Origin: Amphibacillus sediminis NBRC 103570
GTDB taxonomy: Bacteria > Bacillota > Bacilli > Bacillales > Amphibacillaceae
Direction: 5' to 3'
NCBI RefSeq assembly: GCF_001552275.1
Contig: NZ_BCQW01000003.1
Span: forward strand, 124,001-188,000
Length of the DNA stretch: 64,000 nucleotides
Position 1 is the first letter of the stretch; each line of letters opens with the position of its first letter. This document shows positions 17,573-26,933 of this stretch, in pieces. Below the pieces are notes generated by a model. It made no database searches and had not been told where the DNA came from. It saw only the letters and a list, made by a program, of their open reading frames with translations. The position numbers and the translations under genes were made by a program.

Positions 17573-18355
17573 TTATTCATTTGTTTGTAATTTTTGTAGC
17601 TCAACTAAAAACTTATTATTTAACACTTTAATATAGGTACCTTTCATACCTAATGAACGTGACTCTATCACACCCGCACTCTCTAGCTTACGAAGTGCGT
17701 TAACAATAACAGATCGTGTAATTCCCACTCTGTCGGCCACCTTACTTGCTACCAATAGCCCTTCTTTGCCATCTAGCTCATTAAAAATATGCTCGATCGC
17801 TTCTAGTTCACTATAAGAAAGTGAGCTAATTGCCATTTGTACAACAGCCTTCGAACGGGCCTCTTTTTCAATTTCTTCCGTTTTTTCATGTAATATTTCC
17901 ATCCCAACAACTGTAGCACCGTACTCTGCCAATAACAAGTCATCTTGGTTAAAGCTTTCGCTTAAGCGACTTAGAATAAGCGTTCCTAATCGCTCTCCAC
18001 CACCTATGATCGGCACTATGGTAGTCAGTCCATTTTGAAAAAGATCTTTATTTTCAACTGGGAAAGCCGTATAAGGACTATCAATATCAATATTAGCTGT
18101 TGTTTCTTTAATATTAAATAAGCTTTCTGTATAAACTTCTGGGAATTGGCGCTCCTCTAGCATTGCTTTCATCCGTGCATTTTCGATTTGCTGATTAATA
18201 GAAAAACCAAGTAGACGCCCTTTACGACTTACAACAAAAATGTTAGCTGATATAATTTCTTGTAATGTACTGGCCATTTCACTAAAGTTGACTGACTTGC
18301 CGGTTGTTCCTTGTAAAATTGAATTAATTTTTCTAGCACGCTCTAATAATTCCAT
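17573..18355 (-). CDS. codY: GTP- and branched-chain amino acid-sensing global repressor CodY
   Basis: Pleiotropic transcription factor of Firmicutes that senses isoleucine/valine and GTP. The 260-residue product has an N-terminal GAF domain (about 1-155), a linker helix and a C-terminal winged helix-turn-helix ([20 protein letters not shown] near 207-226). Length and sequence are close to B. subtilis (259). Last gene of xerC-hslV-hslU-codY; the ATG has GGAGG at 6 bases. It may regulate the adjacent fla/che operon, as in B. subtilis. Confidence 0.97.
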   Translation of the reverse strand: MELLERARKINSILQGTTGKSVNFSEMASTLQEIISANIFVVSRKGRLLGFSINQQIENARMKAMLEERQFPEVYTESLFNIKETTANIDIDSPYTAFPVENKDLFQNGLTTIVPIIGGGERLGTLILSRLSESFNQDDLLLAEYGATVVGMEILHEKTEEIEKEARSKAVVQMAISSLSYSELEAIEHIFNELDGKEGLLVASKVADRVGITRSVIVNALRKLESAGVIESRSLGMKGTYIKVLNNKFLVELQKLQTNE

Positions 18356-18400
18356 ACTATTCCTCCATTCACATGTTATCCAATCACCATTGCTTATCTA

Positions 18401-19798
18401 CTACAGAATGTATTGACTCAAATCTTTATCCTTAGCGATTGATGCTAGTTTTTCATCAACGTATTGAGGGGTTATGTCAATTGAAGGCATGGTAACTTCT
18501 GATGCTTCAAAAGCTAAATCCTCTAATAGCTTCTCTAAAATGGTGTGTAATCTTCTTGCCCCGATGTTATCCGTTTCTTGATTAACATGGTAAGCTATTT
18601 CCGCAATACGTGTAATAGCTTCTTCCGTAAAATTCACTTCAAGCTCTTCTGTTCTCAATAGCGCTTGGTATTGTTTAAGTAATGCATTAGAGGGTTCTGT
18701 TAGAATACGCTTAAAATCATCTACTGAAAGCTTTTCGAGCTCAACTCTAATAGGAAAACGTCCTTGAAGCTCAGGAATCAAATCTGAAGGCTTAGCCATA
18801 TGGAAAGCACCTGCTGCAATAAACAAAATATGATCTGTTTTGACAGCTCCATATTTAGTCACAACTGTTGAACCTTCAATTATTGGAAGAATATCACGCT
18901 GAACGCCTTCTCTTGATACGTTAGCTTGATTTTCACTTTTACCTGCAACCTTATCAATTTCATCTATAAAAACCATACCGGCTTGCTCTACTTTATTTAA
19001 CGCTATTTGTGTGACCTCATCCATATCAATTAATTTTTGTGCTTGTTGTTGAACTAATACTTCACGTGCTTCACTAACAGGAAGTTTGCGTTTTTTGATT
19101 TTTTTAGGCATAAATTGACCAAAAACATCCTGCATATTTAGCCCCATCTGCTCCATCCCTGAGCCTTGCATCATATCAAACATTGATGTTTGTTGCTCTT
19201 CGATTTCAACCGTCACGATCATATCTTCAAGTTCACCCAATGCCAATTTATGAGCAATTTGCTTTCGCTTCGTGAGCGCCTCATCATTGTTTTGCACATC
19301 GTCTTCCTCTTGATTGTCATCATTTGCTTGTGGGAAAAACATCTCAAAAGGGTTCTTGATATGATTTTGCTGTTTTTTGGCAACTGGAACAAGCAATTTG
19401 ACAAGCTCTTCATTGGCTAGTTCTAAAGCTCTATCTTGGACAGCTTCCATCTTCTCTTGACGAACCATCCGTATCGCCATTTCGACTAAATCTCGAATAA
19501 TAGATTCAACATCACGTCCGACATAACCAACTTCTGTGAATTTCGTTGCTTCTACTTTAATAAAAGGAGCACCGACCAGTTTAGCCAAACGTCTAGCTAT
19601 TTCAGTCTTTCCTACCCCAGTAGGTCCAATCATCAAAATATTCTTCGGTACAATTTCGTCACGCATTTTTTCCTCTAGCTTCATTCTTCGTATACGATTC
19701 CTTAAAGCAATCGCAACAGACTTCTTAGCCTGGCTCTGACCAATAATATACTGATCGAGCTCACCAACAATTTGCTTAGGTGAAAGATCTCCTTTCAA
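18401..19798 (-). CDS. hslU: ATP-dependent protease ATPase subunit HslU (ClpY)
   Basis: AAA+ unfoldase of the HslUV (ClpYQ) two-component proteasome-like protease. Walker A is [18 protein letters not shown] near residue 52-70, Walker B includes [13 protein letters not shown], and a sensor region is [21 protein letters not shown]. The I-domain (about 130-250) is acidic and Q/N-rich. Start is most likely TTG at 19798, 8 bases after GGGAGG, giving 465 residues; a GTG nine bases upstream would overlap the ribosome site. Confidence 0.95.
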   Translation of the reverse strand: MKGDLSPKQIVGELDQYIIGQSQAKKSVAIALRNRIRRMKLEEKMRDEIVPKNILMIGPTGVGKTEIARRLAKLVGAPFIKVEATKFTEVGYVGRDVESIIRDLVEMAIRMVRQEKMEAVQDRALELANEELVKLLVPVAKKQQNHIKNPFEMFFPQANDDNQEEDDVQNNDEALTKRKQIAHKLALGELEDMIVTVEIEEQQTSMFDMMQGSGMEQMGLNMQDVFGQFMPKKIKKRKLPVSEAREVLVQQQAQKLIDMDEVTQIALNKVEQAGMVFIDEIDKVAGKSENQANVSREGVQRDILPIIEGSTVVTKYGAVKTDHILFIAAGAFHMAKPSDLIPELQGRFPIRVELEKLSVDDFKRILTEPSNALLKQYQALLRTEELEVNFTEEAITRIAEIAYHVNQETDNIGARRLHTILEKLLEDLAFEASEVTMPSIDITPQYVDEKLASIAKDKDLSQYIL

Positions 19799-19820
19799 AC
19801 GGTTCACCTCCCTATCTCCT

Positions 19821-20366
19821 TTAATCTAATACCTCTAAGACAATTTGGTCATTTGTGTATACACATATCTCGCCAGCAATTTTCAACGCAGCTTCTGCAA
19901 TATCTGCCGCTGTTTTTTCTTGACTATAGCGTTTTAATGCTCGACCTGCGGCCAATGCATATTGTCCGCCAGACCCAATCGCTAGAATGCCATCATCGGG
20001 TTCGATCACTTCACCTGTTCCAGAAACGAGAAGTAATGTTTCCTTATTCATTACAATTAACATGGCTTCTAGCTTTCGTAGCATTTTGTCACTTCGCCAT
20101 TCCTTGGCTAACTCAACTGATGCACGCCCAAGATTACCGTTGAACGCTTCCAATTTTGCTTCGAATTTTTCAAACAATGTAAAAGCATCTGCCACAGATC
20201 CAGCAAAGCCTGCCAATACTTGACCTCTGAATAACTTACGAACCTTACGTGCCTTATGCTTCATAACAACCGCGTTTCCCATCGTTACTTGACCGTCTCC
20301 GGACATAGCACATTTCCCATTGTGATGAATGGCAAAGATGGTCGTGGCATGAAATTGTGTCTCCAA
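19821..20366 (-). CDS. hslV: HslV (ClpQ) peptidase subunit
   Basis: Proteasome-type peptidase that pairs with HslU. The 181 residues include the family core [20 protein letters not shown] and the [20 protein letters not shown] segment. The start is TTG at 20366 after GAGGTGAGGA. The N-terminus reads METQFHATT: a Glu at position 2 should block Met removal, whereas B. subtilis ClpQ has Ser there. The catalytic Thr would then be in the ATT motif (T8), requiring removal of a short leader. Upstream of hslU by 22 bases. Confidence 0.94.
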   Translation of the reverse strand: METQFHATTIFAIHHNGKCAMSGDGQVTMGNAVVMKHKARKVRKLFRGQVLAGFAGSVADAFTLFEKFEAKLEAFNGNLGRASVELAKEWRSDKMLRKLEAMLIVMNKETLLLVSGTGEVIEPDDGILAIGSGGQYALAAGRALKRYSQEKTAADIAEAALKIAGEICVYTNDQIVLEVLD

Positions 20367-20378
20367 ATCCTCACCTCA

Positions 20379-21293
20379 TTATTCATTATTCTTTGCTCGT
20401 GGATGGCTTTTCATATAAACCTCTTTTAACCGATCTTTAGTCACATGAGTATAGATCTGTGTGGTCGAAAGATGTTCATGCCCTAATAATTCCTGGACAG
20501 CACGTAAATCTGCTCCTTCATTTAACATATGGGTAGCAAATGTATGTCTTAAAGCGTGAGGATGGACATGAATCGTTAAAGCAGCATCCTTTACTAATTT
20601 ATTTAAGATAAAACGAATCCCTCGAGTCGTAATGGGATTCCCCTTCGCATTTAGAAACAACATATTGGAGTCATTTGCATGCTGCTTAACAAGGTGTGCT
20701 CTTCCATCATTTATGTATTTTTCTAAGGCAATTGCTGCAAACGAACCAAAAGGTACATAACGTTCTTTTCTTCCTTTCCCAAGAACAAGTACCGTTTGCA
20801 GTGAAAAATCAATGGCATCCACAGTTAAACTTTGGCATTCGCTAACTCGAATTCCCGTACCATACATTAGTTCTAACAATGCTTGATTTCGCTGTCCGAG
20901 TGGATCATCTAGCTGACTAACTTCAAATAATTGCTTCAGTTCCTCTTGATATAAAAAATGTGGTAATGAACGCTCAACTTTCGGTAGCGAGACAGATAAA
21001 AATGGGTTTGTTCCGACTATTCCTTCTCGTTCTAAAAACTTAAAAAAGGTGCGTAAACTTGAAATTTTCCTAGAAACACTTCTTCTGCCAAGCTTTTTCG
21101 CATATAAATCTGTCAAAAACAAACGGACTAGCCGATCATCAACATCTGTCAACGATTCTATTTTTTCCTTACTCATAAAAAGAAAAAAAGCTTCAATATC
21201 CTGATTGTAATACGTTAAAGTATAAGTTGAGACATTTTTTTCGATTTGTAGGTACATATTAAATTTTTGGTTAGCTAGCTCTAGTGCATTCAC
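20379..21293 (-). CDS. xerC: Tyrosine recombinase XerC (CodV)
   Basis: Site-specific recombinase that, with XerD, resolves chromosome dimers at dif. The 304 residues have an N-terminal SAM-like domain (about 1-90) and the catalytic domain with the full set of active residues: R in GTGIRVSEC, K in VLGKGRKERYVP, HxxR in HPHALRHTFATH, H in LLGHEHLSTT, and the nucleophile Y in TQIYTHVTK. Start is GTG at 21293 with AGAGGTG at 7 bases. First gene of the codY operon. Confidence 0.96.
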   Translation of the reverse strand: MNALELANQKFNMYLQIEKNVSTYTLTYYNQDIEAFFLFMSKEKIESLTDVDDRLVRLFLTDLYAKKLGRRSVSRKISSLRTFFKFLEREGIVGTNPFLSVSLPKVERSLPHFLYQEELKQLFEVSQLDDPLGQRNQALLELMYGTGIRVSECQSLTVDAIDFSLQTVLVLGKGRKERYVPFGSFAAIALEKYINDGRAHLVKQHANDSNMLFLNAKGNPITTRGIRFILNKLVKDAALTIHVHPHALRHTFATHMLNEGADLRAVQELLGHEHLSTTQIYTHVTKDRLKEVYMKSHPRAKNNE

Positions 21294-21727
21294 TGCTTCA
21301 CCTCTTTAATGTAGGCGATTAAACCGTATCATATTATGGAAATTAAAGCAACTTATTTACCGAATAATAATAAAGTTCTGAATCCTTTCTAATGATAGCA
21401 CAATGCTAAGTAAATCTTCAATTAAAGACTAGGCAGTGCGTTACAAGGAAATGCTTTAAATACTGCTATGTGTATGGCTGAGCAACCTGTCAAGCAAATC
21501 CTAACCAACGGCAAAGTATAGCGTTTTTCCACGATAAAGTCAACCACACATTAGTAACTTTTTCTCATTCAATTAGTTTATCGGCTGAGTCATGATATAG
21601 TTGATAGTCAACTCATATTTATTGACGTAAGATCATGTACAAATGAACCACTTGAGGCGATAGTAAGAGCAACCATCCTACAATCCGTTGTGAAACTAAG
21701 TAGGATTCGAATTATCGTCTATAGCCA
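21294..21727. other. Noncoding spacer where trmFO is expected, nothing recognised
   Basis: About 430 bases upstream of xerC with no coding frame in either direction and no recognisable TrmFO residues. In B. subtilis trmFO (gid) lies here between topA and xerC. A promoter for the xerC operon must lie in this stretch, but I found no clear -35/-10 pair. Confidence 0.5.
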
Positions 21728-21772
21728 TAAAAAATGTGCATCAGCTAGATAAGCTCATACACATCGTTTTTT
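21728..21772. terminator. Bidirectional terminator downstream of topA
   Basis: Imperfect 13-bp stem (ATGTGCATCAGCT / AGCTCATACACAT, two non-Watson-Crick pairs) with a 5-base loop. A run of A precedes it and a run of T follows it, so it can act on both strands. On the minus strand it would end the topA transcript about 420 bases past the stop, after passing through the structured repeat. Confidence 0.65.
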
Positions 21773-21873
21773 TCGGTAAAATAGATAGATTCTAGTTTTT
21801 CCATCCCGTGTTGCATCATATTATAAGTCATCGCTACTTTTTTGAGCAGTACAGGGAAACGAAAACAGAGCAC

Positions 21874-22088
21874 AAAGTGAAAGTTCGTTCAGTAGGGGTT
21901 TCGACGGATAGGATGTGCTCAAGCAAACGTTACGACACAACGTCGTGAACTTAGTCAGCTTCCTCTCTCCCCCACTGAACGTGAGTTGAACAATCGGGCC
22001 GTTACTGGCTGTTGAATCTCCCACTTAGACATAACGTGTTCCCATATTTCTTGTAGTGGGAGCTTACCGCCAGTAACACTGCGATAAA
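21874..22088 (-). repeat. Structured interspersed repeat, copy 1 (downstream of topA)
   Basis: This roughly 215-bp segment is clearly similar to 32617-32840; both start with AAAGTGAAA and end with GCGATAAA or similar, and have long shared blocks (ATAGGATGTGCTC, TAGTCAGCTTCCTCTCTCCC, CAATCGGGCCGTTACT). Internal inverted repeats occur: GTTCAGT..GGGG (from 21888) with CCCCACTGAAC (to about 21980), ACGAC/GTCGT (21932-21946), GTTACTGGC/GCCAGTAAC and CTCCCAC/GTGGGAG. It has no credible coding frame. It is probably a structured noncoding RNA element or mobile repeat; function unknown. Confidence 0.8.
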
Positions 22089-22184
22089 TGGTCCTGATCA
22101 CTGTTTCTCTAATTCCCTGCTGATCAAAAACGATCAAGAAGTAACGGTTTTTAACTGATCATTTTATTCGATGCTAAACCATCC

Positions 22185-24263
22185 TTATTGTTGTACTTCT
22201 TCCTTGTAATCACAGGATGAACACTGAATTTGCGTACCCTTCTTAGCCTTTTTCTCTACGAGCAAGCTATTACATTTAGGACATGGTCTTGCAATAGGCT
22301 TATCCCATGAGAGAAAATCACACTCAGGGTATTGATCACAGCCATAAAATATACGGCGTTTCTTCGACTTACGCTCCACAATTTGTCCTTTTTTACATTT
22401 TGGACACGCCACACCAATTTCCTTAAGAATAGGCTTGGTATTACGACAATCTGGAAAATTGGAACATGCCATGAACTTACCATATCGGCCCATCTTATAG
22501 ACCATTTCATGTCCACAATTCTCACACTTTTCACCGGCCGGTTCATCTTTTATTTCAACTTTCTCCATTTCCTGCTCAGCGATCTCTAAACGTTTTTCAA
22601 AGTCGCGATAAAAGTCATCAATAATTTGAACCCAATGTGTTTTTCCTTCTTCGACAGCATCTAAATCTGTCTCCATCTTAGCGGTAAAATCAATGTCAAT
22701 GATTTCGGGGAAAAATTCTAATACTAATTCAATCACGATTTGGCCAAGCTCTGTTGGGACAAAGCGCTTGTTGTCAAGTGTTACATAGCCCCGCCTTTGA
22801 ATCGTATCTAGGGTTGGTGCGTACGTTGATGGTCGACCAATCCCCTTTTCCTCCATTGTTTTCACTAATCTTGCTTCTGTATAGCGAGGAGGTGGTTGGG
22901 TAAAATGTTGATTAGGCTTTATCGCTTCAGCTTTTACTTTCATACCTTCCTCTAGTTCAGGAAGCAGCTTATCCTCTTCCTTGGCATTATCATCATTTCC
23001 TTCAATATATACCTTCATAAATCCTTTAAATTTAATCTTTGATCCAGTCGCTCGAAATTCCACACCATTCTGTATAAGCTGTACAGTCATTGTATCCATG
23101 ACCGCTGGTGCCATTAAGCTTGCGATAAATCGATCCCAGATCAACTTATATAAACGATATTGATCACGTGATAGGGTACTCTTTAGCGAACTCGGATCAC
23201 GAAAAGCAGATGTAGGTCTGATCGCCTCGTGTGCATCCTGAGCCTGATCTGAATTTTTATTTTTACGTACACTACCTAAATATTTCTGACCATAGTGCTC
23301 TGAAATATATTGCTGTCCTTCTGTTTGAGCTGTTGCTGATAAACGAGTAGAGTCGGTACGCATATAAGTTATTAATCCAGTAATGCCGCCTTCCTTCTTA
23401 CCTAAATCAATACCCTCATAGAGCTGTTGAGCAACCATCATTGTTTTTCTAGCTCGAAAATTCAGCTTACGAGCAGCCTCTTGCTGTAAGGATGAGGTTG
23501 TGAATGGTAAAGCAGGATTTCTCCGTCGCTCCGTCTTTTTCACTTTATTGACGACAAAGGTTTCGTCCGGGATCATTTTCAAAATATTGTCAACCTCTAC
23601 ACGATTAGAGAGCTTAACCTTTTCACCGTTTACTCGGTAAAATGAACCTTGAAACTGATCTGTTTCTTTTAAAAATAAACCGTCAATTGACCAATATTCC
23701 TCTGGTTTAAATTGCTCGATTTCCTTTTCACGATCAATGATCATTTTAACTGCAACAGATTGAACCCGACCTGCACTAAGACCTTTTTTTACTTTTTTCC
23801 ATAATAATGGGCTAATGTTATAACCGACTAATCGATCTAACACGCGTCGTCCTTGCTGGGCATCGACTAAATCCATATTAATACTACGTGGATGCTTGAA
23901 GGAATCTTTTATCGCATCTTTTGTTATTTCATTGAAGACGACCCGACAATCTGAATTTTCATCTATATCTAAGCTGTGTGCTAAATGCCATGCAATCGCT
24001 TCACCCTCACGATCCGGGTCAGCTGCCAAGTAAACTTTTTTTACTTTTTTAGCTGCTGCTTTTAGATCTTTTAACACAGGTCCCTTACCCCGAATTGTGA
24101 TATAACGTGGTGAAAAATTATCTTTGACATCTACCCCCATTTGACTTTTAGGTAAATCACGTACATGCCCCATTGAAGCTTTGACTGTATATTTTTTTCC
24201 TAAATAACGTTCAATTGTTTTTGCTTTTGCTGGTGATTCTACAATTACAAGATAATCTGCCAT
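22185..24263 (-). CDS. topA: DNA topoisomerase I
   Basis: Type IA topoisomerase that relaxes negative supercoils. The 692 residues start with the TOPRIM domain ([20 protein letters not shown]), contain the active-site tyrosine in [14 protein letters not shown] near residue 300, and end with three four-cysteine zinc fingers (CENC...C..C, CPKC...C..C, CPKC...C..C, about 580-690). Same length class as B. subtilis TopA (691). ATG 24263 follows GGGAGGG. It is normally followed by trmFO, absent here. Confidence 0.97.
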   Translation of the reverse strand: MADYLVIVESPAKAKTIERYLGKKYTVKASMGHVRDLPKSQMGVDVKDNFSPRYITIRGKGPVLKDLKAAAKKVKKVYLAADPDREGEAIAWHLAHSLDIDENSDCRVVFNEITKDAIKDSFKHPRSINMDLVDAQQGRRVLDRLVGYNISPLLWKKVKKGLSAGRVQSVAVKMIIDREKEIEQFKPEEYWSIDGLFLKETDQFQGSFYRVNGEKVKLSNRVEVDNILKMIPDETFVVNKVKKTERRRNPALPFTTSSLQQEAARKLNFRARKTMMVAQQLYEGIDLGKKEGGITGLITYMRTDSTRLSATAQTEGQQYISEHYGQKYLGSVRKNKNSDQAQDAHEAIRPTSAFRDPSSLKSTLSRDQYRLYKLIWDRFIASLMAPAVMDTMTVQLIQNGVEFRATGSKIKFKGFMKVYIEGNDDNAKEEDKLLPELEEGMKVKAEAIKPNQHFTQPPPRYTEARLVKTMEEKGIGRPSTYAPTLDTIQRRGYVTLDNKRFVPTELGQIVIELVLEFFPEIIDIDFTAKMETDLDAVEEGKTHWVQIIDDFYRDFEKRLEIAEQEMEKVEIKDEPAGEKCENCGHEMVYKMGRYGKFMACSNFPDCRNTKPILKEIGVACPKCKKGQIVERKSKKRRIFYGCDQYPECDFLSWDKPIARPCPKCNSLLVEKKAKKGTQIQCSSCDYKEEVQQ

Positions 24264-24389
24264 TACCTACCCTCCCGAGAGGTTTTCCAATTTTTTATCT
24301 CTTAACTAATTAATGAAATAAATCTTCACTATTATTAAATACTTTTTCATCATTTGTCAAATCATTGTTGAAAAAAATCACTTAAACGG

Positions 24390-25310
24390 TTAATTGTTCA
24401 TCCTATATTCCTGCAAAGTTCGACACCATTTTGAACGTAAATACTCCCATTCTTCTAAAATATCATAGGTATTTTGAACTAATTTTGCACCATTTTGAAT
24501 TAATTTATGACAGCCGATTGATTGCGTCTGACTAATTGAACCCGGAACAGAAAAAACTTCTCTTCCTTGTTCTAAGGCTTGATCAGCTGTGATCAATGAG
24601 CCACTTTTTTCCTTAGCCTCAACTACGAGTGTGGCGAATGCTAGACCACTAATTAGCCGATTGCGCTCTGGAAATTGATAACGCTCTGGCTTCCGGTCAG
24701 GTGGATATTCAGAAATAACTAGCTGATCGATAGTGAGTTGTCGATAGAGTGAAAGATGATCAGGTGGGTAAGGATGCTCTAATCCACCAGCTAATACTGC
24801 GATTGTCTGTCCATTATAATAGTGAGCCAATCGATGGGCATAACCATCTATTCCAAGTGCCATGCCACTAACCAAGGTCCACTTACGATCTACTAATGGC
24901 TTGAGTAGCTGGTTGATATGACGCTTGGCGGCTGGGGATGGTACACGGGTACCTACAACTGCTAATGAAGGGGACTGATGAATGAGCTCCGCTTTACCTA
25001 GCCCATAAAGAACAAGAGGTGGGTCCGGAATTAACCTTAACAAAATAGGGAAATCCTGATCAAAAATCGTCCATATTTTATATGGCTTAATTTTCTTCAT
25101 AAGTAACTCAAAGTAATACTGATCACGACAATAAGTAAACAGTCGCTTGGCACGCTCGACACTTAAATGATACTCATAGATTATATCATTAATCGTCATG
25201 TGATAAATGGAATTTAAGCTCTGATCTGTTTGAAGAAGTTCGTTTAATTTAGAGCGGCTTAAAAGTGAGGAATTTGAAAGGTGAATTAAACGGTTACGAG
25301 GATTATCCAA
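24390..25310 (-). CDS. dprA: DNA processing protein DprA (Smf)
   Basis: Loads RecA on incoming single-stranded DNA during natural transformation. The 306 residues contain the Rossmann-like DprA core: LAVVGTRVPSPAAKRHI, LVSGMALGIDGYAHRLA, IAVLAGGLEHPYPP and PERNRLISGLAFATLVVEA (about 120-230). The N-terminal part is a degenerate SAM-like region. Start appears to be TTG at 25310, with a weak GGAAG site about 9 bases upstream. About 125 bases upstream of topA. Confidence 0.94.
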   Translation of the reverse strand: MDNPRNRLIHLSNSSLLSRSKLNELLQTDQSLNSIYHMTINDIIYEYHLSVERAKRLFTYCRDQYYFELLMKKIKPYKIWTIFDQDFPILLRLIPDPPLVLYGLGKAELIHQSPSLAVVGTRVPSPAAKRHINQLLKPLVDRKWTLVSGMALGIDGYAHRLAHYYNGQTIAVLAGGLEHPYPPDHLSLYRQLTIDQLVISEYPPDRKPERYQFPERNRLISGLAFATLVVEAKEKSGSLITADQALEQGREVFSVPGSISQTQSIGCHKLIQNGAKLVQNTYDILEEWEYLRSKWCRTLQEYRMNN

Positions 25311-25733
25311 ATGCTAACACTTCCAATCTGCTTTTCTCTCCATTTTAAGGGAAAAGATGCCCACTGTCTAGTCGATTAAATACGACTGATGATGATCTGA
25401 ATAGTTAAAGTTTCATGCAAAATTTATCTGATCCATTTAATTTTTTAGCAAAAAAGGCACGAAACAGTAAACAGTTCCACGCCCATTTATGTTATGACTA
25501 GTCTGTAGCAATTTGCTATCTACTCCTCTTAACCCGTTCCCGATCAATATGATCTGCTCAGATAGCTAGTACTAAAGATCATAACGATTTGCCATAGGTT
25601 CAGTCAATTGTTCAAAAACTGCTTGACCCTATCAATATGATTAGTTATGACATAAGTTTACATTGACTTAATCAGGAACAACAGACGTCTTTCTCCCCAG
25701 AGATATGTATTTAGAATTTCACTTAACTGTTCC
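25311..25733. other. Noncoding spacer between dprA and araC-type gene
   Basis: About 420 bases without a credible reading frame. No repeat shared with other spacers and no strong terminator were noticed. This is the position where sucC and sucD are found in B. subtilis; no remnant of either is readable in the sequence. Confidence 0.5.
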
Positions 25734-26528
25734 TTATCGATTACTTAAGGCTAGGGTTCGTGTTAAATAGCGTTGCATTAAGACTTGAACAGAGGTCAGT
25801 ATTGGTGGATCATCCATTTTAGGCGGTCTTAATGTTAATTTAATTGGCGAAACTGGATCAAATCCATTAACGATCACAGGTTGGTCAAGCTTTGCTCTTA
25901 AGGTCTTTTCTGTTAATAGCATCGCTGTTGAGCCCATCTCCATCGAAATCGATGTCGTTAACAAATAATACCTGCCTGGTTTAACAGAATTAAACAGAAA
26001 CGGACCTGCCTGATTAAGAATCGTACCATAAAGAGGTAGGCCCTCCGGGATAGGTTTAGCAAATAAACCAACTAAGATCACACCTCTAAAAGATGGTGTT
26101 GCCTCAATTGTTCCTTTTACGATCTGATTTGAAGTGAAAGCAGCTATTTTCTGTTGTTGATAGGCGCTTAATTGATGAATTTTCTTAAGGTGATCTTTCG
26201 TTACTAAAGCGGTATTGCGAAAAGCAGATGGTGATATTCCAACCTTTTCTGTAAAACGTGTGGTAAAAGTCCCTAAGCTTTGTTGACCAATTTCGAGTCC
26301 TATATCTCTTATACTTAAATGGGTGTGAATTAATAACTCCTTTGCTCTTTGAATACGCATTGATGAAAGAAAATAATGAGGTGGCAGACCTATTTTCTGT
26401 TTAAAAATACGTGAAAAATGATAAGGACTATAGGATACATGACGCGCTATTTGTTCAAGTGTCAAATCCTCATGTAAATTGTCTTGAATAAATTGAATGG
26501 CATGATTTATCTCTGGATACATTTCCAT
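25734..26528 (-). CDS. AraC-family transcriptional regulator
   Basis: The 264-residue protein has an N-terminal AraC-type double helix-turn-helix (about residues 6-103; LTLEQIARHVSYSPYHFSRIF and the second helix set IRDIGLEIGQQSLGTFTTRF) followed by a C-terminal domain (about 130-262), as in two-domain activators with an N-terminal DNA-binding part. The C-terminal half resembles an effector-binding fold only loosely, so the ligand is unknown. It is monocistronic. Not a conserved member of this chromosomal block, so probably gained or relocated. Confidence 0.8.
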   Translation of the reverse strand: MEMYPEINHAIQFIQDNLHEDLTLEQIARHVSYSPYHFSRIFKQKIGLPPHYFLSSMRIQRAKELLIHTHLSIRDIGLEIGQQSLGTFTTRFTEKVGISPSAFRNTALVTKDHLKKIHQLSAYQQQKIAAFTSNQIVKGTIEATPSFRGVILVGLFAKPIPEGLPLYGTILNQAGPFLFNSVKPGRYYLLTTSISMEMGSTAMLLTEKTLRAKLDQPVIVNGFDPVSPIKLTLRPPKMDDPPILTSVQVLMQRYLTRTLALSNR

Positions 26529-26561
26529 AAGCGAGTATCACTCATTTCCCATTTTTATCTT

Positions 26562-26579
26562 AGTATAACATAAGTTAGC
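26562..26579 (-). promoter_or_regulatory. Possible promoter of araC-type gene
   Basis: Minus-strand TATACT (26567-26562) is preceded by TG one base upstream, an extended -10 element, about 35 bases before the ATG. No good -35 hexamer is present at 17 bases, which would suit an activator-dependent promoter. Confidence 0.35.
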
Positions 26580-26644
26580 GTACATTTGTTCGTTTAATAA
26601 ACTTCTTTGTACTTAAAGTATGTTACTTTAAAAAAACAATATAT

Positions 26645-26673
26645 CTAGCAGCATCCAACTTTTGATCTGCTAG
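26645..26673 (-). terminator. Possible terminator downstream of ligD
   Basis: A 7-bp stem (CTAGCAG/CTGCTAG) with a 15-base loop is followed on the minus strand, after a short gap, by a run of seven T. It lies beyond the structured segment that follows ligD and before the araC-type promoter. The stem is short, so confidence is moderate. Confidence 0.45.
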
Positions 26674-26689
26674 TAATTACTCCTATGGG

Positions 26690-26933
26690 ATTGAGACAAA
26701 AATTTAATTCGATATAAGAAAGCCGAACTTAAATAGGATGAGGAGAGATACCGTTTCGACAAAACACGTCGCTTTAGTCACCAGCACAATGGAAACACTT
26801 CGTAAAACTCAATGTCTCCCTAAACTCGATAAGGTTCTGGACATAGGATCTAGTTCAGTTAGGCGTTGCCACAGGGGATGCTGATTTAGTCTAACACATC
26901 TCGATGTCACCTTCCTTCATAACTAAACTAGAT
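26690..26933 (-). repeat. Candidate third member of the structured repeat family, 3' of ligD
   Basis: No long identity with the two clear copies, but on the minus strand it keeps the order GACTAA, then ACGTNTTTTGTCG-like hairpin and AACG, then CATCCTAT, as in copies 1 and 2. It also has its own 15-bp inverted repeat (GATCTAGTTCAGTTA at 26849-26863 against TAACTAAACTAGATC at 26919-26933, one mismatch) that reaches into the last codon and stop of ligD. The relation is inference from short motifs. Confidence 0.4.

Noticed and set aside
19190-19420. Frames on both strands over the hslU I-domain
   Set aside because: They arise from the low-complexity acidic I-domain; the hslU frame is intact and family-like throughout.
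21821-22137. Two overlapping frames of 60-67 codons inside the topA-side structured repeat
   Set aside because: Neither frame has a ribosome site, and copy 2 of the repeat does not keep either frame open; they are by-products of the repeat sequence.
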